The notes below the pieces were generated by a model. It made no database searches. It was not told the origin of the DNA and saw nothing but the letters and a program-made list of their open reading frames with translations. Both the position numbers and the translations under genes were made by a program. A stretch of DNA of 64,000 nt from Phytophthora colocasiae (lineage: Eukaryota > Oomycota > Peronosporomycetes > Peronosporales > Peronosporaceae): contig JAGKQI010000026.1 in NCBI GenBank assembly GCA_018806915.1, positions 186,001 to 250,000 of the forward strand, read 5' to 3'. Position 1 is the stretch's first letter; every line of letters starts with the position of its first letter. Positions 22,601 to 32,192 of this stretch are shown here, piece after piece.

Positions 22601-22666
22601 TGCATAGATCGCATAATCCTCGATGAACCGACTATAGTAATTCAAACTTCCAAGGAACGATTGCAT
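19601..22666 (-). CDS. pol: pol-b: RNase H, second RNase H, integrase, chromodomain
   Basis: An open frame of 1021 codons from ATG 22666, overlapping the end of pol-a by 25 nt in the -1 frame. Residues about 130-240 are the gypsy RNase H, but two catalytic Asp positions are replaced: YAS instead of DAS near 140, and TRH instead of TDH near 206. Residues about 290-420 are a second, complete RNase H (D297, E338, D362, D412). Integrase follows, with an HHCC site (about 566-608) and D637, D697 and E733, then an SH3-like tail and a chromodomain (about 955-1010, FLVHWVGYDEPTW). It would copy and insert the element in the nucleus. How pol-b is translated is unclear. Confidence 0.88.
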   Translation of the reverse strand: MQSFLGSLNYYSRFIEDYAIYASVLYELREVEFAELKKRPDLRKIMDSMDLITQDPVALKSDRDRSLDIPTQRRDSTPDPDLGAMSSPCSSEIGANLGLKTDDERWGRAYRAFTALKTKIASTPILRHFDTTRLPVVIVYASDWAISAALMQEHDQIYHPVAFASRTLKTNELNYNVAEKEVLALLRILDLHYTLLVGRRIKVLTRHSTLAWLFKSAGLQGRLGQWSALLSPWTLEITKCTKGEDEILGAIAANITPRSEIDEALIAIAPRKEPKRRIQMPIPTVDPDEELWVISFDGSARVKRGGGAFSAIVWSLPEWKVIKARSDYAESLTVNEAEYRGLLLGLGMIAQLERRRLVVCGDSNLVIRQVRSEIDCKAPGLTLLKQKVLDHLRNWGDHELVHVKRDWNGSADSLASAALQRGGGIEVHDEADRCDLITLNRLNEVLIPRVEDQSVQVSAVATRAARARPGAAVLREELIREMRVDRIRRAQDEEVWIAGLKKYLAGQIADLTRAESGSYAKIASEYEVDEQDLLFYCPPGPRSSGDRDHLMRLVVPETLQQDVLHHYHTTLEGGHQGIGRTYQRIRDHFHWRGLYRSVQRYVGECVDCETGKGRPTIRGESPGNLQASYPFQIIAMDHIPSLPRSNKGNTELLIWVDLFTGYVIAKASSSRSAQTVAESYEECVFRRFGASEMIRHDREPGFMSDFFRSFNKILGQRQRATMAYRPQANGTAERMVQTATRAIKMYVQDLDQKDWDEYAERLTFAINTAHDRVRGDTPHYLVHGWDPRSTLEATIPIGSTRRHDRDPRRWRYRVQRYYQQSREQVNARLREAIADRADRHNEDVDPHQIEAGSRVWLYLDRVKEGYARKLAHLWHGPFRVAEKLNEFTIKLEIAGSDYHIFPVVHVSKLKLVRNFPDRPRIELTVDEADRLDFDEILLPEDSWVPDLDADEYEVERISDMRSGKRTRYGRIYREFLVHWVGYDEPTWVDEADLNCGAILSAFLRDHANGNRFGVMQSHEEV

Positions 22667-25199
22667 GGATCGGAGTGATCCAGGGAATGGTATGGTAGAT
22701 CCGTCAGAGACTTCAGGTCTTTCGGGTTTGCTTCCAATCCATCGATCGACACTTTGTGTCCGAGATATTCCACCTTATCCATGCCCCAGAAGCTCTTTGC
22801 CACACTGATCGAGAGATTCCACTTATCACAGGCCTCCAATAGGTCTTCCACCCGATCGCACATTTGATCCCATGATCCAGCCGTGATCAGGATATCGTCG
22901 ATGTATGATCTCCGTCCTAGCACCGACGGGCGACCGGGATCTTCCGGGATTCCTGACTCGAACACATCCGCAGCGTTTTCCACATCTCCGGACTGGAAGA
23001 TCTTCAAAAATCCATATAGGGCATTGTCCACAAGGCGTTGATAGATCTGAGGGGCGTTCTTCAGCCCGAACGGCATGCGATTCCACTCGAAAAGGCCAAA
23101 TGGAGTGATGAAAGCCGAGATCGCGCGAGCTCGATCGGTCATTGATACGACCCAGAATCCACTCGCCATGTCTAATGAACAATACCAAAGAACCTTGTCA
23201 AGATCTTCTAGCAGGTCACTGATCAGGGGCATCGGGTAGATCATCAGCCTTGTGAGACCGTTCACCAACCGATAATCGATACATAGTCGGATGTCTACAC
23301 CGTTCTTCTTGATGATCACCACGATCGGAGATGCCCATGGCGATGTCGATGGCCGAATGATCTTGGCAGCTAGGAGTCCTTTGATAAGATCTGATACTTT
23401 CTCGCGAAACTGTGGCGCCACCTTTCGGACTCGTTGTGCGATCGGCTTTGCATCACCCACGTCGATATCGCATATAACACCCTTGGCCGCTGGAGGAAGT
23501 GCGTTTCCCTTTCCGATCAGGAGATGTCGCTTCTTCCAAATAATCTGTCGAAGTTTCTCGATCTCCTCCGGGGTAGCCGATCCCGGATTCCCTACTTGCA
23601 GATCTTCAATCCTGACTTCTTCGGTGGTGGAGATCTGGATCTCTGGTACTACTGCGAGATTATCGGCTAGATCTTCGGCCGAAAAATCGCCACTTTCGTG
23701 TAAGTGGGTCTGATCGGCGTTCTCGATCCCTTCAGGAGATGTCGGATCCGGTTCATCCGTTGATTGATCACGCAGCCTATCGTCCTTGGCTGTCAAGATC
23801 GGGGTGTCTTTAACCATGGGGACGGCATCGGCGTCGGATTCATGTTTGATCTCGATTTGAAAATCTGGTTTTTCTGTTTTTTCCTCGATCTCTTCTTCGC
23901 ATGTCCGATCTGTCCGATCTGGGGCCTGATCTGGCAAGCTCTCATTCGTCTCAGTCTCACCGCCCCCAGCTTCGCCACTCGGGGTCTTGTCGGAACTGAT
24001 CGTAATCGGTGGGGTATCCATGGGATCCGGTTGGGGATCGATGAATGCGACCTTGACTTCGGCTGTATCGGTTGGTGATCGCGGTTCCAGTGTCGATATT
24101 GGTGCAGGATCAGGATCGGTCTTGGTTGCCCCACCTCGGCGGAGTATGGATCGCGGCGTAACGTAGGTCGGCCGTTCGACCGACGGTAAGGGGATCTCCA
24201 CGGATTCCTGAGGTTCTGGTCTTGCGTCCACAGTCGCTTCTAGAGCTAGATTCTGCCACTCCATGTAACGTCGGGATCCGATCGACACAAACCCGGGGAA
24301 TCGAGGCACTTTTTCCTGATCAAGTACCATTCCAACATGTAATCTGTGATCCAGCCGTAAAATCTTCTCGCTCAAATTCGTGATCGCTAAGTACCGGGTT
24401 CGGCCGGGTCCATTCACCACTGTAGGTACCCATTGGTCGCCTCTGGTCACCCACAATTTCTCTGTCGCCGATAATCTCACTCTCGATGCGATCTCTTCAG
24501 ATCCCCCAACTGGGATATGTAGATCTTCCTCCAATTTTACCGATCTCACCTTCTCCCCGTATAATCTCTTGCGACCACTAAGTGGGATCCCCACTTCATT
24601 AGGTAAGCACATCGATCCCTTTGCAAGATCCATCCGGACCCCAGCCGGGATCATGAAATCCATACCCAGGATCGCATCTTGCCCGGATAGATCCCCGATC
24701 CAAATATCGAAAAGGTAGACCAAGTATCCCGCAAGCGTGATCTTGATCATCGTTCTTCCCTCGGTGGTGTACACATTATCACCGATCCCAACACACTCCT
24801 GTCTCTGACTAGTGTCAAAGTGGCACCCAACCTTACGAGCAAAGGTGGTATCCAAGATGGATACCTCGGCGCCAGTGTCCAGGAGCAAGATCGCTCTTTC
24901 GTGATTGATCTTGCCTGAGATCTTGGCTTGGCGGAACCATTTTCCGGGTGCGTGGTATTTCCAATACCCCCTGGACTCTCCCTCCTTGAGATCCAGAGCC
25001 ACTTCCGCACCAGATCGAGAGAACTCATCGATCCGGGGAAGACTCGCGATCTTAGCAGTATACGAATGCAACTTACATGTATTACCGCGCAGATCCGAAT
25101 TCTCCCTATCTTGATCTCTCGATTTCTTGTTCACATATGCATAGATGCAGTACTCAGAACGCTCGGCTCGTACCGGTTTCCAAACCGGCGAGCGTCCTA
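22642..25199 (-). CDS. pol: pol-a: aspartic protease and reverse transcriptase
   Basis: It is entered from gag by the -1 frameshift at 25200-25206. The open frame itself extends upstream to 25296. The first residues after the shift read LGRSPVWK. An aspartic protease (ILLLDTGAEVSILD, with ILGMDF flap strand) comes first. About 200 residues of acidic, probably disordered linker follow, then RT with CIDYRLVNG, DMASGFWVV, FGLKNAPQIYQRLVD and the YIDD catalytic motif. The frame ends just after the RT (KSLTDLPYHSLDH...), where a TACCA duplication shifts the frame relative to pol-b. It is otherwise intact. Confidence 0.88.
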
Positions 25200-25206
25200 G
25201 TTTAAC
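25159..25206 (-). promoter_or_regulatory. -1 frameshift signal of element 2
   Basis: G_TTA_AAC is the complement of 25200-25206, followed by the gag TAG (25197-25199). The downstream stem-loop sequence, including ACGCTCG at 25159-25165 as one arm on the plus strand, is the same as in element 1. Confidence 0.85.
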
Positions 25207-27521
25207 ATCTTCTCCACCTTCTCGGGGAACAATCCGGCATGTCGGGTCGGGTCGTACCACTTGCGGATCTGGTTGTAGAATTCTTCCATGGGGCATTCTC
25301 CAGCTTCATGGATCTCCCCACAACCACGGCAGGTATACAGACAGCGATCCGTTGGGTGACCCCTCTTCCCGCACTTATCACAGGTTAGACGTCTCCAGCA
25401 GTCTAGATCCGTGTGCTTCCGCGATCCGCAATGCGAACAGCGACCTCGATCGCGATCTGATCCCCCGCGATCCGTGATCCGGCCTCGATCTTGCGCGTTC
25501 ACCTGCGATCGCGACTGATCCTGTTGGTGGGGAACGCCCCCAGTGCCGATCTGCTTGTCTTCCGACGCAGCAAGATATATCCTCCGGAGATCGCCTTCAG
25601 AATTGGATCCGTCCGATCCGGATATTTCCTCTGATTCCGAGCTCGGATCTTGGGTTTGGATCGCCCGTACCACCGCTCGGGTGGGTGCCGCCGGGGCACT
25701 GGCCGGTGCCTTTTGTCTGTACTTCGATCCGAACGCAGATTTACGCTGTCTGCTTTTCGCCCGTTCCCGGGCACGAAGTACTTCCTCAAGTTCATCGACG
25801 TCATTCAGCCGGAGTAGGGTCAGCCGATCCGCTAACTCCGGATCTCCCAATGTCTCGATATAGTGATCTACATGTTCCCGGCGGGCCTTAGGGCTCCCAT
25901 CCTTGATTTTCAGTCTAGCACGTAAAGCCGCCACGTTGAGCCGGTAGAGATAGTCAAGGGGAGTCTCTTCTGATCGCTTGCGAGCGTGATAGTATTGCCA
26001 CGCGACCGACATACCCAACCCACAATACTGGGTCTGGAAACTGTCCAACAGATCCGCCCACTTGGTTTTCGTCGTTCGACTGAGCTGCCTGTACCAGTTC
26101 TTTGCCGGTCCCACCATCAGATCTGCAAACGTGAGGCATTTTTCTTCTTCCGTAGCCTGATCACGCTGGAACGCTGACTTGACCTTACCGATCCAGGCCC
26201 GAGCGCGATCTTCGTCCAGATCTTTACCCGCAAAATCTTTCAGATCCGAGATCGCTGAGATCCGGACCCGCTGGATCATCGACGATCCTCCTTGACCGAT
26301 TGCCGCGGATGCGATCGCTGCTCGGCTCGACATCTGTCCACCGGAACTCGGTATGCCCATATCGTCCGGATCGTATTCCCATGCATCGGGATCTGATGCG
26401 GTAACGGACTCCATATCAACATCCAACTCCCCTTTGATCGGCGATCGGGGTGTCGCGAGATTCCGTTCTTTTAAGAAACGATCCATCGCCATTTGAAAGT
26501 AGTCGTCCAACTTGTTGCTCGATCCAGTGGAATTAGTCGTCGGCGCGGTCTGGTCTGTCCGGATCCGGCGATTTTCCTGCTGATCAGGTGTCTTAACCTC
26601 CAGTTTCGTGGTCACCGATCGTGTATCTTGTTTCTTCATACGCGATTTCAGGAATTTGGCACCGGAGGGGCCCAGCGACATGCGTTGCAGCCTTCTTGGG
26701 CTGTCGGAATCTGGTTCCGAGGTCGCTGACGCGTAGCATGACGATCCAGTCTGATAGCCTAGATCGGGCGTCAGTGGGCATTCGCCGGCCAAGACTTTGA
26801 GAGAGTTGAATAGATCATGGGTCGCAGATTGAATCGCTTCCAGTTCCAGGTCAAATAGAGAGTTTGGGTCGAATTCTCCAGCCACTAAACCAGCCTCTTG
26901 GAGCAGATCAAGTAGAATCTTCACCGCGTTCAGGCGGTCCGAGCTAGTCCGGGGTTTCGACACTGGGCCGGTGAGGTTACCGATCTGGCGGACTTGTATG
27001 ATCGTAAGAACGGGATCGTTAAGCAAGGTCTCGCTTAGCATCTTCCTGTAATAGGCCTGCTCGATCGCGTCCTTGGTAATCGTCGATCCCGGGCTGATCA
27101 TATCTTCTGGCTCTGAGTCTGGAGCTTTCAATTTCGTCCGGGTGCTCTTGATCTTCTTTTTCTTGGTCGATCTTGAGGCAACAGTGGACTTGGTGAGCAG
27201 ATTAGGTTTCAGCTTTGCTGATTCCTTATCGCTCGTGTGCGGATCTCGATTCTCATCGAGATCCGCAATGGCCCTCGAAGGGGCCTTGGGAGGAATTCGA
27301 GGTTTTTCTTCGAGATCTGGATTGCGATCCAGGTCTGCCTCGTGCCTGTTAGAGATCCTCCCAAAACTCTGCTGATCTGTGGATCTTTCCGTTTTAAGCG
27401 ATGCCTCCGTCGATCCAACATTCGTAGGCACTTCTTCCCCTTGTTCTTCTTTTATCTTGACATCTTCTTGGGACTCACGGTGATATCCGAAGTCACCAGA
27501 AGATCCGGGCACGCGCACCAT
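25197..27521 (-). CDS. gag: gag of element 2, intact
   Basis: This is the structural polyprotein for virus-like particles. ATG 27521 is the first base after the LTR plus the first two bases of the primer-binding site. That gives 774 residues starting MVRVPGSSGDFGYHRESQ. The frame is also open upstream through the LTR end, so this start is inferred from position. Residues 50-170 are Lys/Glu/Asp-rich. A Retrotrans_gag-type domain (WIGKVKSAFQRDQ ... WADLLDSFQTQY) lies in the second half. Three CCHC-type zinc knuckles follow near the C-terminus (CSHCGSRKHTDLDC, CDKCGKRGHPTDRC, CRGCGEIHEAGEC). The stop TAG is directly behind the slippery site. Confidence 0.85.
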   Translation of the reverse strand: MVRVPGSSGDFGYHRESQEDVKIKEEQGEEVPTNVGSTEASLKTERSTDQQSFGRISNRHEADLDRNPDLEEKPRIPPKAPSRAIADLDENRDPHTSDKESAKLKPNLLTKSTVASRSTKKKKIKSTRTKLKAPDSEPEDMISPGSTITKDAIEQAYYRKMLSETLLNDPVLTIIQVRQIGNLTGPVSKPRTSSDRLNAVKILLDLLQEAGLVAGEFDPNSLFDLELEAIQSATHDLFNSLKVLAGECPLTPDLGYQTGSSCYASATSEPDSDSPRRLQRMSLGPSGAKFLKSRMKKQDTRSVTTKLEVKTPDQQENRRIRTDQTAPTTNSTGSSNKLDDYFQMAMDRFLKERNLATPRSPIKGELDVDMESVTASDPDAWEYDPDDMGIPSSGGQMSSRAAIASAAIGQGGSSMIQRVRISAISDLKDFAGKDLDEDRARAWIGKVKSAFQRDQATEEEKCLTFADLMVGPAKNWYRQLSRTTKTKWADLLDSFQTQYCGLGMSVAWQYYHARKRSEETPLDYLYRLNVAALRARLKIKDGSPKARREHVDHYIETLGDPELADRLTLLRLNDVDELEEVLRARERAKSRQRKSAFGSKYRQKAPASAPAAPTRAVVRAIQTQDPSSESEEISGSDGSNSEGDLRRIYLAASEDKQIGTGGVPHQQDQSRSQVNAQDRGRITDRGGSDRDRGRCSHCGSRKHTDLDCWRRLTCDKCGKRGHPTDRCLYTCRGCGEIHEAGECPMEEFYNQIRKWYDPTRHAGLFPEKVEKMLN
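27503..27520 (-). promoter_or_regulatory. Primer-binding site of element 2
   Basis: The minus strand reads TGGTGCGCGTGCCCGGAT, one base inside the 5' LTR end. It is the same string as at 2435-2452 and overlaps the first gag codons. Confidence 0.85.
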
Positions 27522-28847
27522 TGTGGTGGAGCGGATCTGGCCAAAATCTGGTTGAGGCCGATCGCGATCGCCACTTGCGCCCAGACACCGACTAACGGAG
27601 GGGGTCCCCCGATGATCCGTGATCTTGCTGCGTGTAGTGTTCACCTTGTGTACCCGTCGGTAGGCGGGTTACGCTCTTCCAGGTAACTTCTGAAGATGTC
27701 TTGGGACGAGAAGAATGTCTTGGGTGACGCAGGGGTGATGAGATAGCGTGGGAATACTTCACCCTACCTCGGAGGGGTTGATCCGGGTCACAGGCGAATA
27801 CTCGAGCCTTGATCCGGTCGCCTGATCTTCGATCTAGGTCTTCCAAAGGTCCAATGTTGGGAATCTGGTCCCTTCCTTTACGATGCTTGCCGCTTCCTAT
27901 AGCGGGTGTCTTGATGGGTTGAGAGTCGACGAGATCGTCAGGCCAAGCAGCCAATTCCTTCCGATCCGTAGTTCGCACGCAAAGGATAGATCACTAGATA
28001 GGGTAAAACTGGCCAATGTATTATCCAGAATTAACCTCTATGCTAGATCTCTTCTCCTTACCTTCTTGATGCTGGTAGGCCAATGTAATTCCCGGTTCCA
28101 GTCTTGGATGAAGGCACTTGTGAGGTCCAGAGCAAATTCGATTCTGTTTATGGTTATTCCTATGTCTACTAGTCCCATCCTCATCTGCTATCCTACGATT
28201 ACCTGACATCCGGCTACACAGCTGCCCCTCCGATCTTCGATCTCGATCTCACCTAACCCCTGATCGCGATCTCGGTCTGCCGATCTGGCGATCAGCCGAT
28301 CAGCCGATCTCGATCAACCATCTCGGTCATCGATCTTGGTCCACCGTCTTGAACAATGATCTCGATCAGCAGCCTTCATACTTGATCTCGCGTGCCTGTG
28401 TCGTCGACATTTCAGGTCTTGAGCTTCCCGGACTTGATCACCACTCCCCATGCGACTAACACTGCCATCAGGTCCCCTCGGCAACATCTCACGGTTATGT
28501 TGTCACCGGCCCACCATAGATCGCACCGGTCCCGACCCTCTGCTGCCTTGATCGCCTTCTCATGCGATCTCAGGCAAGGCGCCCTTTTCTCCTCCGACCC
28601 TGAGCCGCCACGCGGGACCGCACGGCGGGTTCTCCAATCACTTAGTCTCACTCGACCAAGACGCCATCCATTCATCGCTGGCGAGATCCAGACGAACATC
28701 GATCTGGATCCATTCGTCAGCCATCGTTCGCGTAATCTGGGGTCATCAACTGACATCTTGCTTCGCCAGAGGCCCCTGTCGCTTGATCCGACTCTCTCTG
28801 GGCCTGACGTTGCCTTTTCTCGGATTTCTTATTCGCGCTTCACCACA
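27522..28847 (-). repeat. 5' LTR of element 2
   Basis: It is 1326 bp and its outer end (28847) abuts AAGC, the duplicated target. It is nearly identical to 15189-16513. Confidence 0.95.
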
Positions 28848-28851
28848 AAGC

Positions 28852-29828
28852 GGGATCACGCAGGATCACGCAGTGATCTTCTCCCGTTTAAGTACGAGAT
28901 CAGCTCTGGATCAAGCTCAGCCCCAGGCGCGACGCAGACCCTTCTGATGGACTGATCTGGACTCTCCGAAGGATTATCAAGCGGGATCAGGCGGCGATCA
29001 AGTCCCGATTAAGTGCGAGATCAAGCTTCGGTTAAGTGCGAGATCAAGCTTCGGTTAAGTGCGAGATCAAGCTTCGGTTAAGTACGGAATCGGCTCACGA
29101 TCAGGGTTAGGGGAACCAAGCTAGGGATCAGCTATGTAGCCAGTGTCATGTGATCGTAGGATAGTAAATCAGGATGGGATTAGTAGGCATAGGGATCACC
29201 ATAAACAGAATCGAATTTGCCCTGAACCACTCAAGTGCCTTCGCTACGCCTGGAACCGGGAACTACATTGGCCCTACAAGCGTCAAGGAGGTAAGGATAC
29301 GTGACCTAGTATAGCGGTTAAGTCTGGATAATATATTGGCCAGCTTTGCCCTATCTAGTGAACTATCCTTTAAGTGCATACATCAGATCGGAAGGAATTG
29401 GTTGTTTAGCCTGACGATCCCGTCGAATCTCGCCCCCTCAAGACTCCCGCTAAAGGAAGCGGCAAGCAACGAAAGGAAGGGACTGAATCCCGAACATAGG
29501 ACCATTGGAAGACCTGGATCAAGAACCAAGTTCCCGGATCAAGGCTCGAGAACTCGCCTACGACCGGGATCAAGTACCCCGAGGTGGAGTGAAGAACTTC
29601 CACGCTGCCTCAAACCCCTGCGTCACCCAAGACTTTCTTCTCGTCCCAAGACATCTTCAGAAGTCACCTGGAAGAGCGTAACCCGCCTACCGACGGGTAC
29701 ACAAGGTGAACACTACACGCAGCAAGATCACGGATCATCGGGGGACCCCCTCCGTTAGTCGGTGTCTGGGCGCAAGTGGCGATCGCGATCGGCCTCAACC
29801 AGATTTTGGCCAGATCCGTTCCCCCACA
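28852..29828 (+). repeat. 5' LTR of element 3, second part
   Basis: It resumes with GGGATCACGCAGGATC after the AAGC duplication and ends CCCCCACA at 29828. It matches about 41376-42351. It contains three tandem copies of a 23-bp unit (TTAAGTGCGAGATC...) at 29009-29077, also present at 41533-41601 in the 3' LTR. From about 29625 onward it is nearly the same as the LTRs of elements 1 and 2. Confidence 0.92.
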
Positions 29829-32154
29829 ATGGTGCGCGTGCCCGGATTCGAACCGAGGATATCACCGTGAGTCCCAACAAGATGTCAAGATAAAAGAAGA
29901 ACAAGGGGAAGAAGTGCCTACGAATGTTGGATCGACGGAGGCACCGCTGAAAACGGAAAGATCCACAGATCAGCAGAGTTCTGGGAGGATCTCTACTGAC
30001 AGGCACGAGGCAGACCTGGATCGCAATCCAGATCTCGAAGAAAAACCTCGAATTCCTCCCAAGGCCCCTTCGAGGGCCATTGCGGATCTCGATGAGAATC
30101 GAGATCCGCACACGAGCGATAAGGAATCAGCAAAGCTGAAACCTAATCTGCTCACCAAGTCCACTGTTGCCTCAAGATCGACCAAGAAAAAGAAGATCAA
30201 GAGCACCCGGACGAAATTGAAAGCTCCAGACTCAGAGCCAGAAGATATGATCAGCCCGGGATCGACGATTACCAAGGACGCGATCGAGCAGGCCTATTAC
30301 AGGAAGATGCTAAGCGAGACCTTGCTTAACGATCCCGTTCTTACGATCATACAAGTCCGCCAGATCGGTAACCTCACCGGCCCAGTGTCGAAACCCCGGA
30401 CTAGCTCGGACCGCCTGAACGCGGTGAAGATTCTACTTGATCTGCTCCAAGAGGCTGGTTTAGTGGCTGGAGAATTCGACCCAAACTCTCTATTTGACCT
30501 GGAACTGGAAGCGATTCAGTCTGCAACCCATGACCTATTCAACTCTCTCAAAGTCTTGGTCGGCGAACGCCCACTGACGCCCGATCTAGGTTATCAGACT
30601 GGATCGTCATGCTACGCGTCAGCGACTTCGGAACCAGATTCCGACAGCCCGAGAAGGCTGCAACGCATGTCGCTGGGCCCCTCCGGTGCCAAATTCCTGA
30701 AATCGCGTATGAAGAAACAAGATACACGATCGGTGACCACGAAACTGGAGGTTAAGACACCTGATCAGCAGGAAAATCGCCGGATCCGGACAGACCAGAC
30801 CGCGCCGACGACTAATTCCACTGGATCGAGCAACAAGTCGGACGACTACTTTCAAATGGCGATGGATCGTTTCTTAAAAGAACGGAATCTCGCGACACCC
30901 CGATCGCCGATCAAAGGGGAGTGGGATGTTGAAATGGAGTCCGTTACGGCCTCGGATCCGGATGCATGGGAATACGATCCGGACGATATGGGCATACCAA
31001 GTTCTGGTGGACAGATGTCGAGCCGAGCAGCGATCGCATCCGCAACGATCGGTCAAGGAGGATCGTCGATGATCCAGCGGGTCCGGATCTCAGCGATCTC
31101 GGATCTGAAAGATTTTGCGGGTAAAGATCTGGACGAAGATCGCGCTCGGGCCTGGATCGGTAAGGTCAAGTCAGCGTTCCAGCGTGATCAGGCTACGGAA
31201 GAAGAAAAATGCCTCACGTTTGCAGATCTGATGGTGGGACCGGCAAAGAACTGGTACAGGCAGCTCAGTCGAACGACGAAAACCAAGTGGGCGGATCTGC
31301 TGAACAGTTTCCAGACCCAGTATTGTGGGTTGGGTATGTCGGCCGCGTGGCAATACTATCACGCTCGCAAGCGATCAGAAGAGACTCGCCTTGACTATCT
31401 CTACCGGCTCAACGTAGCGGCTTTACGTGCTAGACTGAAAATCAAGGATGGGAGCCCTAAGGCCCGCCGGGAACATGTAGACCACTACATCGAGACATTG
31501 GGAGATCCGGAGTTAGCTGATCGGCTGACCCTACTCCGACTGAGCGACGTCGATGAACTGGAGGAGGTACTTCGTGCCCGGGAACGGGCGAAAAGCAGAC
31601 AACGTAAATCTGCGTTCGGATCGAAGTACAGACAAAAGGCACCGGCCAGTGCCCCGGCGGCACCCACCCGAGCGGTGGTACGGGCGATCCAAACCCAAGA
31701 TCCGAGCTCGGAATCAGAGGAAATATCCGGATCGGACGGATCCGATTCTGAAGGCGATCTCCGGAGGATATATCTTGCCGCGTCGGAAGACAAGCAGATC
31801 GGCACTGGGGGCGTTCCCCACCAACAGGATCAGTCGCGATCGCAGGTGAACGCGCAAGATCGAGGCCGGATCGCGGATCGCAGGGGTACGTCAGACCACG
31901 ATCGAGGTCGCTGTTCACACTGTGGATCGGGGAAGCATACGGATCTGGACTGCTGGAGACGTCTAACCTGTGAAAAGTGCGGGAAGAGAGGTCACCCAAC
32001 GGATCGCTGTCTGTATACCTGCCGTGGTTGTGGGGAGATCCATGAAGCTGGAGAATGCCCCATGGAGGAATTCTACAACCAGATCCGCAAGTGGTACGAC
32101 CCGACCCGACATGCCGGATTGTTCCCCGAGAAGGTGGAAAAGATGTTAAACTAG
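29829..32154 (+). pseudogene. gag: gag of element 3, long open frame without an in-frame start
   Basis: The gag frame is open from the LTR to TAG at 32152-32154 and has the same basic-acidic N-terminus, gag domain and zinc knuckles as element 2. The leader after the primer-binding site is about 5 bases shorter than in elements 1 and 2. ATG 29829 therefore falls out of frame and stops after 13 codons, and the next in-frame ATG is near 30247. Initiation is thus doubtful. The primer-binding site here is longer (29830-29854) and includes the full T-loop complement TTCGAA. Confidence 0.8.
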
Positions 32155-32192
32155 GACGCTCGCCGGTTTGGAAACCGGTACGAGCCGAGCGT
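32145..32192 (+). promoter_or_regulatory. -1 frameshift signal of element 3
   Basis: G_TTA_AAC is at 32145-32151, TAG at 32152-32154, then the same stem-loop. It is unchanged although this element is otherwise frameshifted. Confidence 0.85.

Larger units (their letters stand above)
15189..28847 (-). mobile_element. G1 element 2: best-preserved copy, nested in element 3
   Basis: A full-length 13.66-kb element on the minus strand. The 5' LTR is 27522-28847, the primer-binding site is the complement of 27503-27520, gag and pol are open, the purine tract is the complement of 16514-16522, and the 3' LTR is 15189-16513. Target duplication AAGC lies at 15185-15188 and 28848-28851. The uninterrupted target is visible in the element 3 3' LTR at about 41369-41380. 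The LTR pair differs at only about a dozen sites by eye, so the insertion is recent. The only interruption of gag-pol apart from the frameshift signal is the pol-a/pol-b frame change. The antisense ORF has one frameshift. Confidence 0.95.

Noticed and set aside
1115..28847. Elements 1 and 2 as one inverted segmental duplication
   Set aside because: Each has its own target duplication, its own indels and its own LTR pair, and element 2 lies inside element 3. Two insertions explain this better.
29009..29077. CRISPR-like array of 23-bp repeats
   Set aside because: The three copies are directly adjacent without spacers, inside an LTR of a eukaryotic element. It is a plain tandem repeat.
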